Shown here piece by piece: positions 48,609-57,964 of a stretch of DNA of 64,000 nucleotides. Both the position numbers and the translations under genes were made by a program. The stretch comes from Candidatus Dormiibacterota bacterium (lineage in GTDB: Bacteria > Chloroflexota > Dormibacteria > Aeolococcales > Aeolococcaceae): contig JAFARE010000004.1 of the NCBI GenBank assembly GCA_019245575.1, positions 1 to 64,000 of the forward strand. The letters are read 5' to 3'. A model generated the notes under the pieces. The model did not search any database and had not been told where the DNA came from. It saw nothing but the letters and a program-made list of their open reading frames with translations. Each line of letters starts with the position of its first letter. Position 1 is the stretch's first letter.

Positions 48609-51262
48609 GTTCCGGCGCGCTGATGCAGCTCGGCCAGCTTGTTCAGCGCCGCGAGCGGCGACATCGTGTCCAGCTCGAGCTCCGCGAGCTCGACGAGAAG
48701 CGGATGTGACGCGGGCGCGCTGATGCCAAGCGTGAGCTGGCCCGCGGTGTCGCCGGCGCCACGCCCGGCCAGCGGGCGCGAGCGCTCGAGCTGCTCCAGC
48801 AGCTGCCGTGCCCGGGCCAGCACGCCCGCGGGCACGCCCGCCAGCTTGGCGACGTGGATGCCGTACGAGCGGTCAGCGCCGCCGGGAACGATGCGGTGCA
48901 GGAAGGCAACGCGGTCGCCCTCCTCCTCCACCTCGACGCGCGCGTTGCGCACGCGTGGCAGCGTCGCCGCCAGCTGTGTCAGCTCGTGGTAGTGGGTGGC
49001 GAAGAGCGTGCGGCAGTTGAGATGCGGCGAGTCGTGCAAGTGCTCGATGACGGCCTGGGCGATGCTGAGGCCGTCGTAGGTCGACGTGCCCCGGCCGATC
49101 TCGTCGAGGATGACGAGGCTGCGAGCCGTCGCCTGACGAAGGATGCTCGCGGTTTCGGTCATCTCCACCATGAACGTCGACATGCCGCCGCTGATGTCGT
49201 CCTGCGCGCCGAGCCGGGTGAAGATCCGGTCGCACACGCCGATGCGCGCCCGGGCCGCGGGGACGAACGACCCCACCTGTGCGAGCAGGACGATCACCGC
49301 CACCTGCCGGAGGTACGTCGACTTGCCCGCCATGTTGGGGCCGGTGAGGATGAGCACCCGCTCGGCCGCGTCGAGTGTGCAGCCGTTGGGCACGAAGCGT
49401 CCCGGTCCCAGCGCGCGCTCGACGAGCGGATGGCGGCCGGCGTCGATGTCGATCACCTCTGACCCGTCGACCGTGGGACGCATCCAGGCTTCCTCGTCGG
49501 CGACCGTGGCCAGCGATTGCAGGGCATCCAGCGTCGCAAGCCCGGCGGCGCATGCGAGTAGCGCGGGCGCTTCGGCTGCGACGGCTCGGGCTGCGTCGCG
49601 CAGCAATTCCTGTTCTCGTGCGACCGCGCGCTCACGCGCGTGGAGCACAACGGACTCCTGCTCCTTCAGCTCGGCGGTGATGTACCGTTCAGCGCCCACC
49701 AGCGTCTGCTTGCGCATGTAACCGGGCGGCACGGCGGAGCGCTGCGCGTTGGGCACCTCGAGGTAGTAGCCGAAGACACGGTTGTAGCCGGCGCGCAGGG
49801 AACGGATCCCGGTGCGCTCACGCTCCGCATCCTCCAGCCCCGCGATGTACGTCCGCGCCGCCGCACCGGCCTGCAGCAGAGCGTCGAGCTCCTGGTCTGC
49901 GCCCGGCCGAATCGAGCCACCGTCGCGGCTGGTCGACGGCGGGTCCTCGACCAGCAGCGCGCCGAGAGTGCGTGTCAGCTCGTCGGGCGCCGTGCACGCC
50001 TCGGCGGCGGCGGCGATTTCAGCGTCACCCGCGTCCGCGACGGCGGCGCGCACCGCTGCCAACGCGACGCACGTGTCGCGAATTGCTCCAAGGTCACGCG
50101 GCGTTGCCGATCCCTGCACGGCGCGGCCGATGAGGCGCTCGAGGTCGCGCGTCAGATTCAGTGCGGTGGCGAGCGCGTGGCGCGAGCCTCGGTCGATGAC
50201 CAGCGACTCCACGGCGTCGGCGCGGCGCTGGATCGCCTCGACGTCGAGCAGCGGCTCCTGCAGCCATGCTCGGACCAGCCGCGCCCCCATGGGTGTGCGG
50301 GTGCGATCGAGCAGCGACACCAACGACGGGCCGCGCGTCGAACCCAGCGGAGCCAGGAGCTCGAGGTTGCGCCGCGTCTGCGGATCGAGCCGCATGGCCG
50401 AGCCGGTGTCCTGCACGCGCACACGGAGAAACTCGGGCGGCAGCGCGAGCCGCGCGCGCTCGCAGTACGCGAGGAGCGCCCCACCCGCGCGGCGTGCCAG
50501 GGGCAGATGGTCGATTCCGACCACCGCGACGGTCACCGCCGACACCGCTCGCAGCAGGCGATCGTCGGCGCGCGCCAGGTCGAACAGTGAAACGGGAAGG
50601 CTCGTTCTAGCCACGCCTGGCAAGAACCCGGTTGGCAGCTCGAGGCCCTCGACAATGATGAGCTCGGCGACGTCGAGGCGCAGCAGCTCGTCCCGGAGCG
50701 CCGGCGTGTCCAGGTCACCGGGCAGCTCGAAGAGGCGCAGCTCCCCGGTGCTGGCGTCGAGTGCGGCGACGCCCACGCGGCCGTCGCTCGCCACCAGCGC
50801 AATGCAGCGCATGACCGTTGCCGGCGCCAGGAAGTCAGCGTCCACCGCTGTGCCCGCACTGAGCACGCGCGTGACCTCGCGGCGCACCATGCGCCCGCCG
50901 TCGGCCTCGCCGACCTGGTCCCACAGCGCCACGCGGTGTCCCGCTTCGAGGAGCCTGCGCACGTGCTGCGCAACCGCGTGGTGCGGCACGCCGCACATCG
51001 GCACGCGTCCGGCATTGCCGAACTTGCGGCCGGTGAGCGTGAGTCCGAGGAGGGGCGCCGCGACCTCAGCGTCACGCCCGAACATCTCGAAGAAGTCACC
51101 CAGCCGCGCCAGCAGGATCGCGTCCTGCTGCTGCTCCTTGACCGCGCGGTACTCGCGCAGGATCGGTGTCTCGCCTGCGTCGTCGATGTCGATGGTGACC
51201 CTCGCCGTGACCGGCGCCGGGCCGATCGCGTGGGGCGCAGTCCCCTTCCCCCGCGTTGTCAC
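48605..51262 (-). CDS. mutS: DNA mismatch repair protein MutS
   Basis: An 885-residue MutS1 protein. The mismatch-reading F-x-E motif is in RLGDFFEMFGRDAE near residue 60. Connector, lever and clamp regions follow. The C-terminal ATPase has Walker A ILTGPNMAGKSTYLRQ, signature MSTFMVEMTETASILRQAT, Walker B LVILDEIGRGTSTYDG, and His in LFATHYHELTQ. The GTG at 51262 is chosen because it overlaps the miaB stop, giving a mildly extended N-terminus. Confidence 0.96.
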   Translation of the reverse strand: MTTRGKGTAPHAIGPAPVTARVTIDIDDAGETPILREYRAVKEQQQDAILLARLGDFFEMFGRDAEVAAPLLGLTLTGRKFGNAGRVPMCGVPHHAVAQHVRRLLEAGHRVALWDQVGEADGGRMVRREVTRVLSAGTAVDADFLAPATVMRCIALVASDGRVGVAALDASTGELRLFELPGDLDTPALRDELLRLDVAELIIVEGLELPTGFLPGVARTSLPVSLFDLARADDRLLRAVSAVTVAVVGIDHLPLARRAGGALLAYCERARLALPPEFLRVRVQDTGSAMRLDPQTRRNLELLAPLGSTRGPSLVSLLDRTRTPMGARLVRAWLQEPLLDVEAIQRRADAVESLVIDRGSRHALATALNLTRDLERLIGRAVQGSATPRDLGAIRDTCVALAAVRAAVADAGDAEIAAAAEACTAPDELTRTLGALLVEDPPSTSRDGGSIRPGADQELDALLQAGAAARTYIAGLEDAERERTGIRSLRAGYNRVFGYYLEVPNAQRSAVPPGYMRKQTLVGAERYITAELKEQESVVLHARERAVAREQELLRDAARAVAAEAPALLACAAGLATLDALQSLATVADEEAWMRPTVDGSEVIDIDAGRHPLVERALGPGRFVPNGCTLDAAERVLILTGPNMAGKSTYLRQVAVIVLLAQVGSFVPAARARIGVCDRIFTRLGAQDDISGGMSTFMVEMTETASILRQATARSLVILDEIGRGTSTYDGLSIAQAVIEHLHDSPHLNCRTLFATHYHELTQLAATLPRVRNARVEVEEEGDRVAFLHRIVPGGADRSYGIHVAKLAGVPAGVLARARQLLEQLERSRPLAGRGAGDTAGQLTLGISAPASHPLLVELAELELDTMSPLAALNKLAELHQRAGT

Positions 51263-52638
51263 GCCGCGGCGGCGGGGGTGACGTGCAGCTGCCACGCGGT
51301 TGCCGCATCGACACGGCCGCGCACCAGCGAGCCGGCGCCGGCGGCGCGCGGCGGCAGCCACGCAACCTTGTTCTCTCGCGTGCGGCCGAAGCAGCGCCCA
51401 TCGGCAGCGGCGCCCTCCACGAGGACCTCGACCTCCGTGCCGACGTACCCCGCGTTGATGCGCGCGGCGATGTCGCGCTGCACCGCGAGCAGATGGTTGA
51501 GGCGGCGCTTCTTCTCAGCAGGCGGCACATCGTCGGCGCGGCGAGCCGCAGCCGTCCCCGGGCGCACCGAGTACGCGGCAAGGTGGACGGTGTCGAAGCG
51601 GATGTCGCGCAGCATTGCTTCCGAAGCGGCGAACTCCGCGTCCGTTTCGCCGCAGAAGCCGACGATGACGTCGGTGCTCACCGCCAGGCGCGGCCGCACC
51701 GTGGCGCGCGCGGCGTCGATCTTGGCGCGGTACTCCTCCACGGTGTAGAGCCGGCGCATGCGGCGCAGCAGCGAGTCGTGGCCCGCCTGCACCGGCAGGT
51801 GCAGCTGCTCGCAGACGGTCGGCAGTCCCGCCATCGCCTCGAACAGGGCGGGCACCGCGTTGCGCGGGTGCGAGGTGAGGAAGCGCAGCCGCCACAGGCC
51901 CGTCACTGAGTCCACAGCGGCGAGCAGCTCCGGCAGGCGCCCGCCGGAATCCGGGTCGCGATACGAGTTGACGTTCTGCCCCAGGAGCGTGACGTCGCGC
52001 ACACCACGAGCGACCAGCCGCTCGACGTGCTTCACCACCTCGTGCACCGGCCGGCTCTGCTCGCGCCCGCGCACGAATGGCACGATGCAGTACGTGCACA
52101 TCTCGTTGCAGCCACCCATGACCGGAACGTAGGCGCACAACCGGTCGGACGCCGGCAGCGGCATCGGGCCGTCGAGGTCGATCGCGTGCAGCGCCTGGAG
52201 CTTGGCCATGAAGCCGTCGGGCTCGCGCACGTCGAACACGTAGTCCAGCTCGGGCAGCTGGTCGAGGATCGCTTCGCCGTGCTCCACAGCCATGCAGCCG
52301 GTGAGTGCGATGGCCCTGCCCGGCTGCTCGCGCTTCCAGGGAATCAGCTCGCGGAACTTGCCGAACACCTTCTGCTCCGCATTGGCCCGCACCGTGCACG
52401 TGATCAGCACTGCCAGGTCGGCCTGCTCCAGCGGCACCTCCGGCACAAACCCGATGTCCGCGAACTGCTCGGCCAGCCCCTCGCGGTCGGCATCGTTCAT
52501 CTGGCACCCGATGTGCCACAGGTGCACGCGCGGCGCCCTGCCCAGCACCGGCACGATGGGCTGCCGCCTCGCGCGCGCGGCCATCGTCAGCGGCATGAAC
52601 CCTCGCGCCGCGTCGCTCAACACCGGCATCTGGCTCAT
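51259..52638 (-). CDS. miaB: tRNA-2-methylthio-N6-isopentenyladenosine synthase
   Basis: A 459-residue radical-SAM methylthiotransferase that adds a methylthio group to C2 of i6A37 in tRNA. The N-terminal MTTase domain has three cluster-binding Cys (GCQMNDADREG, TCTVRANAEQK and TGCMAVEHG). The radical-SAM motif CxxxCxxC is in GGCNEMCTYCIVPFVRGREQ, and a C-terminal TRAM domain ends the protein. The TACGCT -10 sits 7 bp ahead of the ATG, so miaB is the first gene of the miaB-mutS-mutL-miaA run. Confidence 0.96.
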   Translation of the reverse strand: MSQMPVLSDAARGFMPLTMAARARRQPIVPVLGRAPRVHLWHIGCQMNDADREGLAEQFADIGFVPEVPLEQADLAVLITCTVRANAEQKVFGKFRELIPWKREQPGRAIALTGCMAVEHGEAILDQLPELDYVFDVREPDGFMAKLQALHAIDLDGPMPLPASDRLCAYVPVMGGCNEMCTYCIVPFVRGREQSRPVHEVVKHVERLVARGVRDVTLLGQNVNSYRDPDSGGRLPELLAAVDSVTGLWRLRFLTSHPRNAVPALFEAMAGLPTVCEQLHLPVQAGHDSLLRRMRRLYTVEEYRAKIDAARATVRPRLAVSTDVIVGFCGETDAEFAASEAMLRDIRFDTVHLAAYSVRPGTAAARRADDVPPAEKKRRLNHLLAVQRDIAARINAGYVGTEVEVLVEGAAADGRCFGRTRENKVAWLPPRAAGAGSLVRGRVDAATAWQLHVTPAAAA

Positions 52639-52645
52639 CGCCGGA

Positions 52646-52651
52646 AGCGTA
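52646..52651 (-). promoter_or_regulatory. -10 element TACGCT of miaB operon
   Basis: On the minus strand TACGCT ends 7 bp before the miaB ATG at 52638, with no ribosome-binding site. Confidence 0.45.
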
Positions 52652-52676
52652 CCAGCGGTCCCGGCGAGGGCCCCGG

Positions 52677-52841
52677 CCGGGTCCTGACGGCGCAGGGAAC
52701 CCTCGCCGTCCTGCGCAGGATTCCACCCCAGGTCTCCGGATGCGCCCGTGGACTCTCGTGGTCAGGGGACGCGCGTGACCTTCTGACCTGGGTCCCGGAA
52801 TCCTGCTCCGGCCGGCGCTGCCCCCTGCTCCGCCACCCGGC
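52677..52841 (-). repeat. Dispersed hairpin repeat, copy 1
   Basis: A ~165-bp intergenic element between spoVS and miaB. Its reverse complement matches 61550-61713 at roughly 85-90% by eye, with flanks nearly identical and the centre variable. It can fold on itself through CAGGATTCC/GGAATCCTG and an outer GCAGGG/CCCTGC pair; in this copy the inner CCAGGTC/GACCTGG also pairs. No ORF is conserved between copies. Confidence 0.8.
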
Positions 52842-52865
52842 AGGGGCCCCGCACTGGAGCCGCTG

Positions 52866-53180
52866 TTATCGGACTTCGACGATGAGCCGGATGCCGGTGC
52901 GCTCCTCTCCGTCGATGCTGATGTCGATGAACGACGGGATGCACACCAGGTCGAGGCCGCCGGGCGCGACGTAGCCGCGCGAGATCGCGATCGCCTTGAT
53001 CGCCTGGTTGATGGCGCCGGCCCCGATGGCCTGCACCTCGACCTTTGACTGGCTGCGAACCACACCGGCAATGGCGCCGGCCACGGCGACAGGCTTGCTG
53101 GTTGCCGAGACTTTGAGGACTTCCAATGGAACAGCGGCCTCAGCAGATGTCTGCGAAAACGATTGCGGGGTTGTGGACAT
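52866..53180 (-). CDS. spoVS: Stage V sporulation protein S homologue
   Basis: A 104-residue SpoVS protein. The conserved core (VLKVSATSKPVAVAGAIAGV, then QAIGAGAINQAIKAIAISRG, VAPGGLDLVCIPSF and ERTGIRLIVEVR) is complete after an 18-residue variable start. SpoVS is an Alba-like small nucleic-acid-binding protein best known from Bacillus sporulation, but it is also kept in non-sporulating thermophiles and Terrabacteria. It sits downstream of rny on the same strand with a 105-bp gap, the same neighbourhood as in Bacillus, so a role in RNA or division control is more likely than sporulation. Confidence 0.95.
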   Translation of the reverse strand: MSTTPQSFSQTSAEAAVPLEVLKVSATSKPVAVAGAIAGVVRSQSKVEVQAIGAGAINQAIKAIAISRGYVAPGGLDLVCIPSFIDISIDGEERTGIRLIVEVR

Positions 53181-53285
53181 TATCCGCCCGGATTGTGCCC
53201 CGCCGCCGGTGCCACCACCGCCCGATGCGATGCGATCGTTACGCGGAATTCGATTCAGGCGTCAGGCACGCCGTCAGGCTGGGCC

Positions 53286-54809
53286 CTACTTGGCGTACTC
53301 GACGCTGCGCGTCTCGCGCAGCACCACGACCTTGATCCGGCCGGTGTAGCTGCCCTCGCCGTGGAGACGCTTGGCGATCTGGCGGGCCATGACCTGGGCC
53401 GCGTCGTCGTCGACCTCCTCCGGCCGCACCATCACGCGGAGCTCCTTGCCGGCCTGCACGGCGAAGCTCCGCTCCACGCCGGCGAAGTCGTTCGCCAGCG
53501 CCTCGATGCGCTCCAGCCGCTTGATCGACGCTGCCAGCGACTCGCGCCGGCCACCCACCCGGGCTGCGCTGATGGCGTCGGCGGTCATCACGATGAAGGC
53601 CGCGATCGAGCGCGGTTCCTCGTCGTAGTGGTGAGCCCGGACCGCGTGCACCACCGCCGGCTTGCGCCCCAGCCGGGTGAGGATCTCGCCGCCGATGATC
53701 GCGTGCGAGCCCTCCACGTCGTGCTCCACGGCCTTGCCGATGTCGTGGAAGAGCGCCGCCTCCTTGGCGACCTGCTCGTCGAAGCCGATCTCCGCGGCGA
53801 TCATCCCGGCGATGCCAGCCGAGTCGACCGCGTGCGCCAGCACGTTCTGCCCGTATGACGTGCGGAAGCGCAACGTGCCGAGGAGCCGCGCCAGCTCGGG
53901 ATGGACGTTGGTGACGCCCACCTCCTGCAGCGCCTGCTCGCCGTGCTGCTTGATCCGCTGCGCCAGCTCGTTGCGGCTCTTGGTGACCATCTCCTCGATC
54001 CGCGCGGGATGGATACGCCCGTCCGCAAAGAGACGCTCGAGGGCGACGCGCGCCACCTCGCGTCGCACCGGGTCGAAGGCGCTGAGCACCACCGCTTCCG
54101 GGGTGTCGTCGACGATGACGTCGACGCCGGTCGCCGCCTCGAGCGCGCGGATGTTGCGGCCCTCGCGCCCGATGATCCTGCCCTTGAGCTCGTCTGAGGG
54201 CAGCTGCACCACCGTGACCGACGCCTCGCCCGTCTCCTCCGACGCCTGGCGCTGCATCGCCGTGATCAGGATCTCGCGGCTGCGCTCGCCGGCCTCCTCG
54301 CGCACCCGGGCCTCGGCCGCGCGGATGCGCTCAGCGATCTCGCCGGTGAGCTCGCCTTCCACGTCGCGCAGCAGCTCGGCGCGGGCCTCCTCCTGCGAGA
54401 GCGAGGCGACGCGCTCCAGCTCTCGCTCGATCGATTCGCGCTCCACCTCGATGGACTGGCGCAGCTCCTCCAGCTCGGTTTCGCGCCGGCCCAGCCGCTG
54501 CTCGTTGGACTCGAGGTCGCGCAGGCGGCGCTCGATCCCCTCCTCGCGCTGGCTGGTGCGCTGCTCCAGGCGGGCCACCTCCGAGCGCCGCTCGCGGATC
54601 TCGCTCTCGACCTCGTCGCGACGCCGGGCGGCCTCCTCCTTAGCAGCGAGCAAGATGGCTTTGGCGTCCTGCTCGGCCGCCACGCGGGCCTCGTCATGGC
54701 GCGTCTGCTCGAGCCTGCCTTCGGTGCGCGACTTCGCGACGGCGTTGCGCGCATACAGCACTGCGGCCACCGCGAACGCGATTGCAATGACCAGCCCAAT
54801 CAGGGCCAC
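53286..54809 (-). CDS. rny: Ribonuclease Y
   Basis: A 507-residue membrane-anchored endoribonuclease that initiates mRNA decay. An N-terminal membrane helix (LIGLVIAIAFAVAAVLYARN) is followed by a long Glu/Arg coiled coil to about residue 200. The KH domain is LKGRIIGREGRNIRALEAAT, and the HD domain has the catalytic His-Asp in LFHDIGKAVEHDVEGSH. The length is standard. The start is GTG at 54809. It is divergent from the MFS gene across a 229-bp gap that contains a short GGGGCA/TGCCCC hairpin at 54842-54858. Confidence 0.96.
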   Translation of the reverse strand: MALIGLVIAIAFAVAAVLYARNAVAKSRTEGRLEQTRHDEARVAAEQDAKAILLAAKEEAARRRDEVESEIRERRSEVARLEQRTSQREEGIERRLRDLESNEQRLGRRETELEELRQSIEVERESIERELERVASLSQEEARAELLRDVEGELTGEIAERIRAAEARVREEAGERSREILITAMQRQASEETGEASVTVVQLPSDELKGRIIGREGRNIRALEAATGVDVIVDDTPEAVVLSAFDPVRREVARVALERLFADGRIHPARIEEMVTKSRNELAQRIKQHGEQALQEVGVTNVHPELARLLGTLRFRTSYGQNVLAHAVDSAGIAGMIAAEIGFDEQVAKEAALFHDIGKAVEHDVEGSHAIIGGEILTRLGRKPAVVHAVRAHHYDEEPRSIAAFIVMTADAISAARVGGRRESLAASIKRLERIEALANDFAGVERSFAVQAGKELRVMVRPEEVDDDAAQVMARQIAKRLHGEGSYTGRIKVVVLRETRSVEYAK

Positions 54810-55025
54810 TATTTCGATGGTGATGGGATGAACTCCGGTCTGGGGCAGGCCGTGCCCCGTGTGGGCGTCTCGTCCGGACGACAGGGCCGAGAGACGGGAC
54901 GCACTCGGTCCCGGCTCTCTGCGCGGGCCGGAGCGCCTCCGGTCGGTCGCCGCGCGAGACGCGCAGATTGTACGGGCCGGGGGGCACCCGTGGCGGGCGA
55001 TGCATCCCTTGAGCCGTTCAGGCCG

Positions 55026-55031
55026 TACGCT
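55026..55031 (+). promoter_or_regulatory. -10 element TACGCT of the MFS gene
   Basis: TACGCT ends 7 bp before the GTG at 55039, the same hexamer and spacing as at miaB, and supports that start over the ATG at 55000. Confidence 0.45.
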
Positions 55032-55038
55032 TCACAGA

Positions 55039-56406
55039 GTGAGTGAAGGTGATCAGTCAGTGGCCGGCGGCGTCGAAACCCTCAAGGTGCCACCGGGGGT
55101 TCCGGACGAAGCCCACGACGGCCAGCGGGAGTGGATCGCCGGCCTCGAGGAGGAGCTGCGCAAGCACCGGCCGGCGGCGCTGACGGCGCTGCTGACCAGC
55201 ACCGGCCTGCTCCGGGTGGCCTCCGTGGGCACGGCGGTGGCGGTGCAGCTGGACGTCAGCGCGTTCTCCGGCGACCGGCCGAGCGGGGTGGCCATCGGGC
55301 TCGTGGGCGCCTCGCAGGCGATCACGGAGATGCTCTTCGCCCCGTTCATGGCGCGCCTGGCCGACCGCTATGGCCGGTCCCGGTTCCTGGTCGGCGGACC
55401 GGTCATCGGCGCTGTCGGTGTGCTGCTCGTGGCCCTGGCCACCAACGCAGCGCACGTCGCCGGCTCGCGGCTGATCGAGGGCATCGGGGCGGCAGCATTC
55501 GTGCCGGTGGCGCTGGGCACCATCGCCGCGGCGACGTCGGGAAGCCAGCCGATCCGGGCCCGGGCGAGCGGGGCGTTCGAGGGCGCGACGCTCGCCGGCT
55601 ACGCCGGGGGATTCGCGCTGGGCACCTTCCTCTGGCCGTCGCTGCACCGCGTGTCGTTTCTCGTGCTTGCGGGTCTGTATCTCTGCGCATCACTGATCTG
55701 CGCAGTGTGGGTGCGCAACCTGCGCCCGATGCACGTGAGCCCGCTGCGCACCGTGTTGCGCGCGGTGCTGGGGCCGGGACCGATGCGCAGCTTCATGCCT
55801 GCATGGATCGCGTGCTTCGCCCTTCTGGGCGCATTCGTGGCGCACCTGCCCGCCCTCCTGCGGCACGAGCCCGTGCCGGGGCAGACGCTCATGCACCACT
55901 TCGACGCGCGCTTCATCGGCGTGGTGCTGGTCACGTGGGTGGTGCTGTTCCTGGTCGGCATCCTGCTGTGGACGCCGTACCTCTCGCGGGGTCGCCCCCT
56001 CGCCATCATGCGGCGCGCCGTCCCCGGCGCCTGGCTCATCATCGCCGCGCTCGTGGTGATCAACCACGTGCCGCTTGCCGCTGCGCCCGCGGCGTTGCCC
56101 TTCTTGGCCGCGGGCGTGTTGTGGCTCGCGGGATTCGGTCCCGCGGCCGTGGCGTACCTCGCGGACTGCACGGAACAGCTGATGGCCGACCGAGCGGCGC
56201 TCATGTCCTTCTACACGGTTGCGCTGGCGGGTGGCGGCGCGATCGGCGCCGTCCTCGGCGGCGTGGCCATCCGCTGGCTGCACGCCGACGGTCTGTTCCT
56301 GCTGGGGCTGTTGCTCTCGGCGCTTGCCTTCGGCCTGCTGGCCGTGGTGGCGCGCCGCGAGGGCGAGGCGGGCGGGCGCAGTGCCGCGGTGGCGCTGGCC
56401 GGCTGA
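55039..56406 (+). CDS. Major facilitator superfamily transporter
   Basis: A 455-residue transporter with a 45-residue polar N-terminus and about twelve helices. The loop 2-3 motif A is FMARLADRYGRSRFLVGGPV, and the helix-4/5 region RLIEGIGAAAFVPVALGTIA is typical of drug:H+ antiporters. The second half is weaker in MFS signatures (GRPLAIMRRAVPGAW). The substrate is unknown. It converges with the aldo/keto reductase gene 15 bp away. Confidence 0.85.
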   Translation: MSEGDQSVAGGVETLKVPPGVPDEAHDGQREWIAGLEEELRKHRPAALTALLTSTGLLRVASVGTAVAVQLDVSAFSGDRPSGVAIGLVGASQAITEMLFAPFMARLADRYGRSRFLVGGPVIGAVGVLLVALATNAAHVAGSRLIEGIGAAAFVPVALGTIAAATSGSQPIRARASGAFEGATLAGYAGGFALGTFLWPSLHRVSFLVLAGLYLCASLICAVWVRNLRPMHVSPLRTVLRAVLGPGPMRSFMPAWIACFALLGAFVAHLPALLRHEPVPGQTLMHHFDARFIGVVLVTWVVLFLVGILLWTPYLSRGRPLAIMRRAVPGAWLIIAALVVINHVPLAAAPAALPFLAAGVLWLAGFGPAAVAYLADCTEQLMADRAALMSFYTVALAGGGAIGAVLGGVAIRWLHADGLFLLGLLLSALAFGLLAVVARREGEAGGRSAAVALAG

Positions 56407-56421
56407 TTCAGGCCGGGCGAC

Positions 56422-57393
56422 TCACCAGGCCCACGCCTCTGGCGCGGGACCCGGTCCGGGCCAGATGGCATCCAGCTCCGCGACGACGTCGTCGGTGAGG
56501 TCGAGCGCGAGCGCCTGCAGGCTCGTGTTCAGCTGTTCGATCGTGCGCGGACCGGTGATCGGAGCGGTCACCGCGGGCTGGCGCAGCAGCCAGGCCAGCC
56601 CGACCACAGCGGGGTGTGCGCCAACACGGTTGCAGAGCTCCTCGTAGCGCTGCACCTGGTCGCGATGCTTCTCGAGGAGGCGCGTCGTGATGTCCGACGC
56701 GGAGCGGCCGGTCCGGCTCGGCTTTTGCAAGATGCCGCCCAGCAGGCCGCGCATCAGCGGGCTCCAGGGGATGATGCCGAGACCGTAGTGCTGAGCTGCG
56801 GGGAGCACCTCCTCCTCGGCGTGACGCTCCGCGAGGTTGTACAGGCACTGCTCACTCACCAGGCCGAGGAAATGACGCACGTGCGCGGTCTCCATCGCCT
56901 GCGCGATGTTCCATCCGGCGTGGTTGGAGGAGCCGACGTAGAGCACCTTCCCCTGCTGCACGAGCGTTTCCATCGCCTGCCAGATCTCGTCCCATGGCGT
57001 GTTCCGGTCGACATGGTGCATCTGGTACAGGTCGATGTGGTCGGTCTGCAGGCGGCGCAGCGAGCCCTCGCACGCGTTGCGGATGTTGCGTGCGGAGAGG
57101 AATGTGTCGTTGGGCCAGTCGCTCATCGAGCCGTACACCTTGGTGGCGATGACGACCTTGTCGCGCCGGCCACCGCCCTTGGCGAACCAGCGGCCGACGA
57201 TCTGCTCGGTGACGCCCTCGCCCTTCTTCCATCCGTACACGTTGGCGGTGTCGAAGAAGTTGAGGCCGGCGTCGAGCGCCGCATCCATGATGTCGTGCGA
57301 ATCCTCTTCGGATGCCTGCGGACCGAAGTTCATCGTGCCCAGGCAGAGACGGCTTACGGACAGACCGGAGCGGCCGAGATGCGTGTAGTCCAT
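56422..57393 (-). CDS. Aldo/keto reductase
   Basis: A 323-residue NADPH-dependent reductase of the TIM-barrel AKR superfamily, nearest to the YajO/potassium-channel-beta type. The catalytic tetrad is visible: Asp and Tyr in FFDTANVYG, Lys in VVIATKVYG, His in LYQMHHVDRN. The coenzyme loop includes YVGSSNHAGW and IIPWSPLMRGLLGG. The physiological substrate is unknown. It is monocistronic, 71 bp upstream of recX's stop on the same strand. Confidence 0.92.
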   Translation of the reverse strand: MDYTHLGRSGLSVSRLCLGTMNFGPQASEEDSHDIMDAALDAGLNFFDTANVYGWKKGEGVTEQIVGRWFAKGGGRRDKVVIATKVYGSMSDWPNDTFLSARNIRNACEGSLRRLQTDHIDLYQMHHVDRNTPWDEIWQAMETLVQQGKVLYVGSSNHAGWNIAQAMETAHVRHFLGLVSEQCLYNLAERHAEEEVLPAAQHYGLGIIPWSPLMRGLLGGILQKPSRTGRSASDITTRLLEKHRDQVQRYEELCNRVGAHPAVVGLAWLLRQPAVTAPITGPRTIEQLNTSLQALALDLTDDVVAELDAIWPGPGPAPEAWAW

Positions 57394-57464
57394 TGCGCCT
57401 ACTCTGCCACCGACCGGTATCTCGGCGGCTTGGATCAGGAGGAGCCGACGCTGGGGCGGGCTCG

Positions 57465-57956
57465 CTAGTCGAGGGAGCGCAGCGCGCGCACGATCACGTC
57501 GCCGCTGAACCCGCGGCGTTGCAGCGCTGCGCCGATCTTGCGTCGCGTCATTTGGTCGACCTCGCTGTCGCCGCCTCGCCGCGCCGCCAGCTGGTGAGCC
57601 GCGGCAACCGCCGCGTCTTGCTCGTCACCGGCGATTGCCTCTGTGGCAGCTGCGATCGCGTCAGCGTTCACGCCGCGCGCCCGCAGGTCTGCGACGATCC
57701 GCACTCGCCCATGGTTCGAGCGGCGGTGGCGTGCCGCCACCGAGGCGGCGAGCTTTGCGTCATCGACATAACCGAGCTCACGGCAGCGCTCCACCGCCGC
57801 CTGCGCCGCATCGGCTGAATAGCCGCGCTGCTGCAGGCGCCGCTGCAGCCCGTTGGCCGACTGTGAGGCGCCGCCGAGTATGCGCAGCGCGGTGGCCTCG
57901 GCGGCGCTGACGTCGTCCGGGTCGTCGACCTGCGCCGCGGTGGTGCGGCGTCGCAC
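57465..57956 (-). CDS. recX: Regulatory protein RecX
   Basis: A 163-residue RecX, a three-repeat helical protein that binds in the groove of RecA filaments and inhibits strand exchange. Diagnostic pieces are ALRILGGASQSANGLQRRLQ, YVDDAKLAASVAARHRRSNHG and RRKIGAALQRRGFSGDVI. It lies 8 bp downstream of recA, so it is cotranscribed with it and probably SOS-regulated with it. Confidence 0.92.
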   Translation of the reverse strand: MRRRTTAAQVDDPDDVSAAEATALRILGGASQSANGLQRRLQQRGYSADAAQAAVERCRELGYVDDAKLAASVAARHRRSNHGRVRIVADLRARGVNADAIAAATEAIAGDEQDAAVAAAHQLAARRGGDSEVDQMTRRKIGAALQRRGFSGDVIVRALRSLD

Positions 57957-57964
57957 TGATGTAA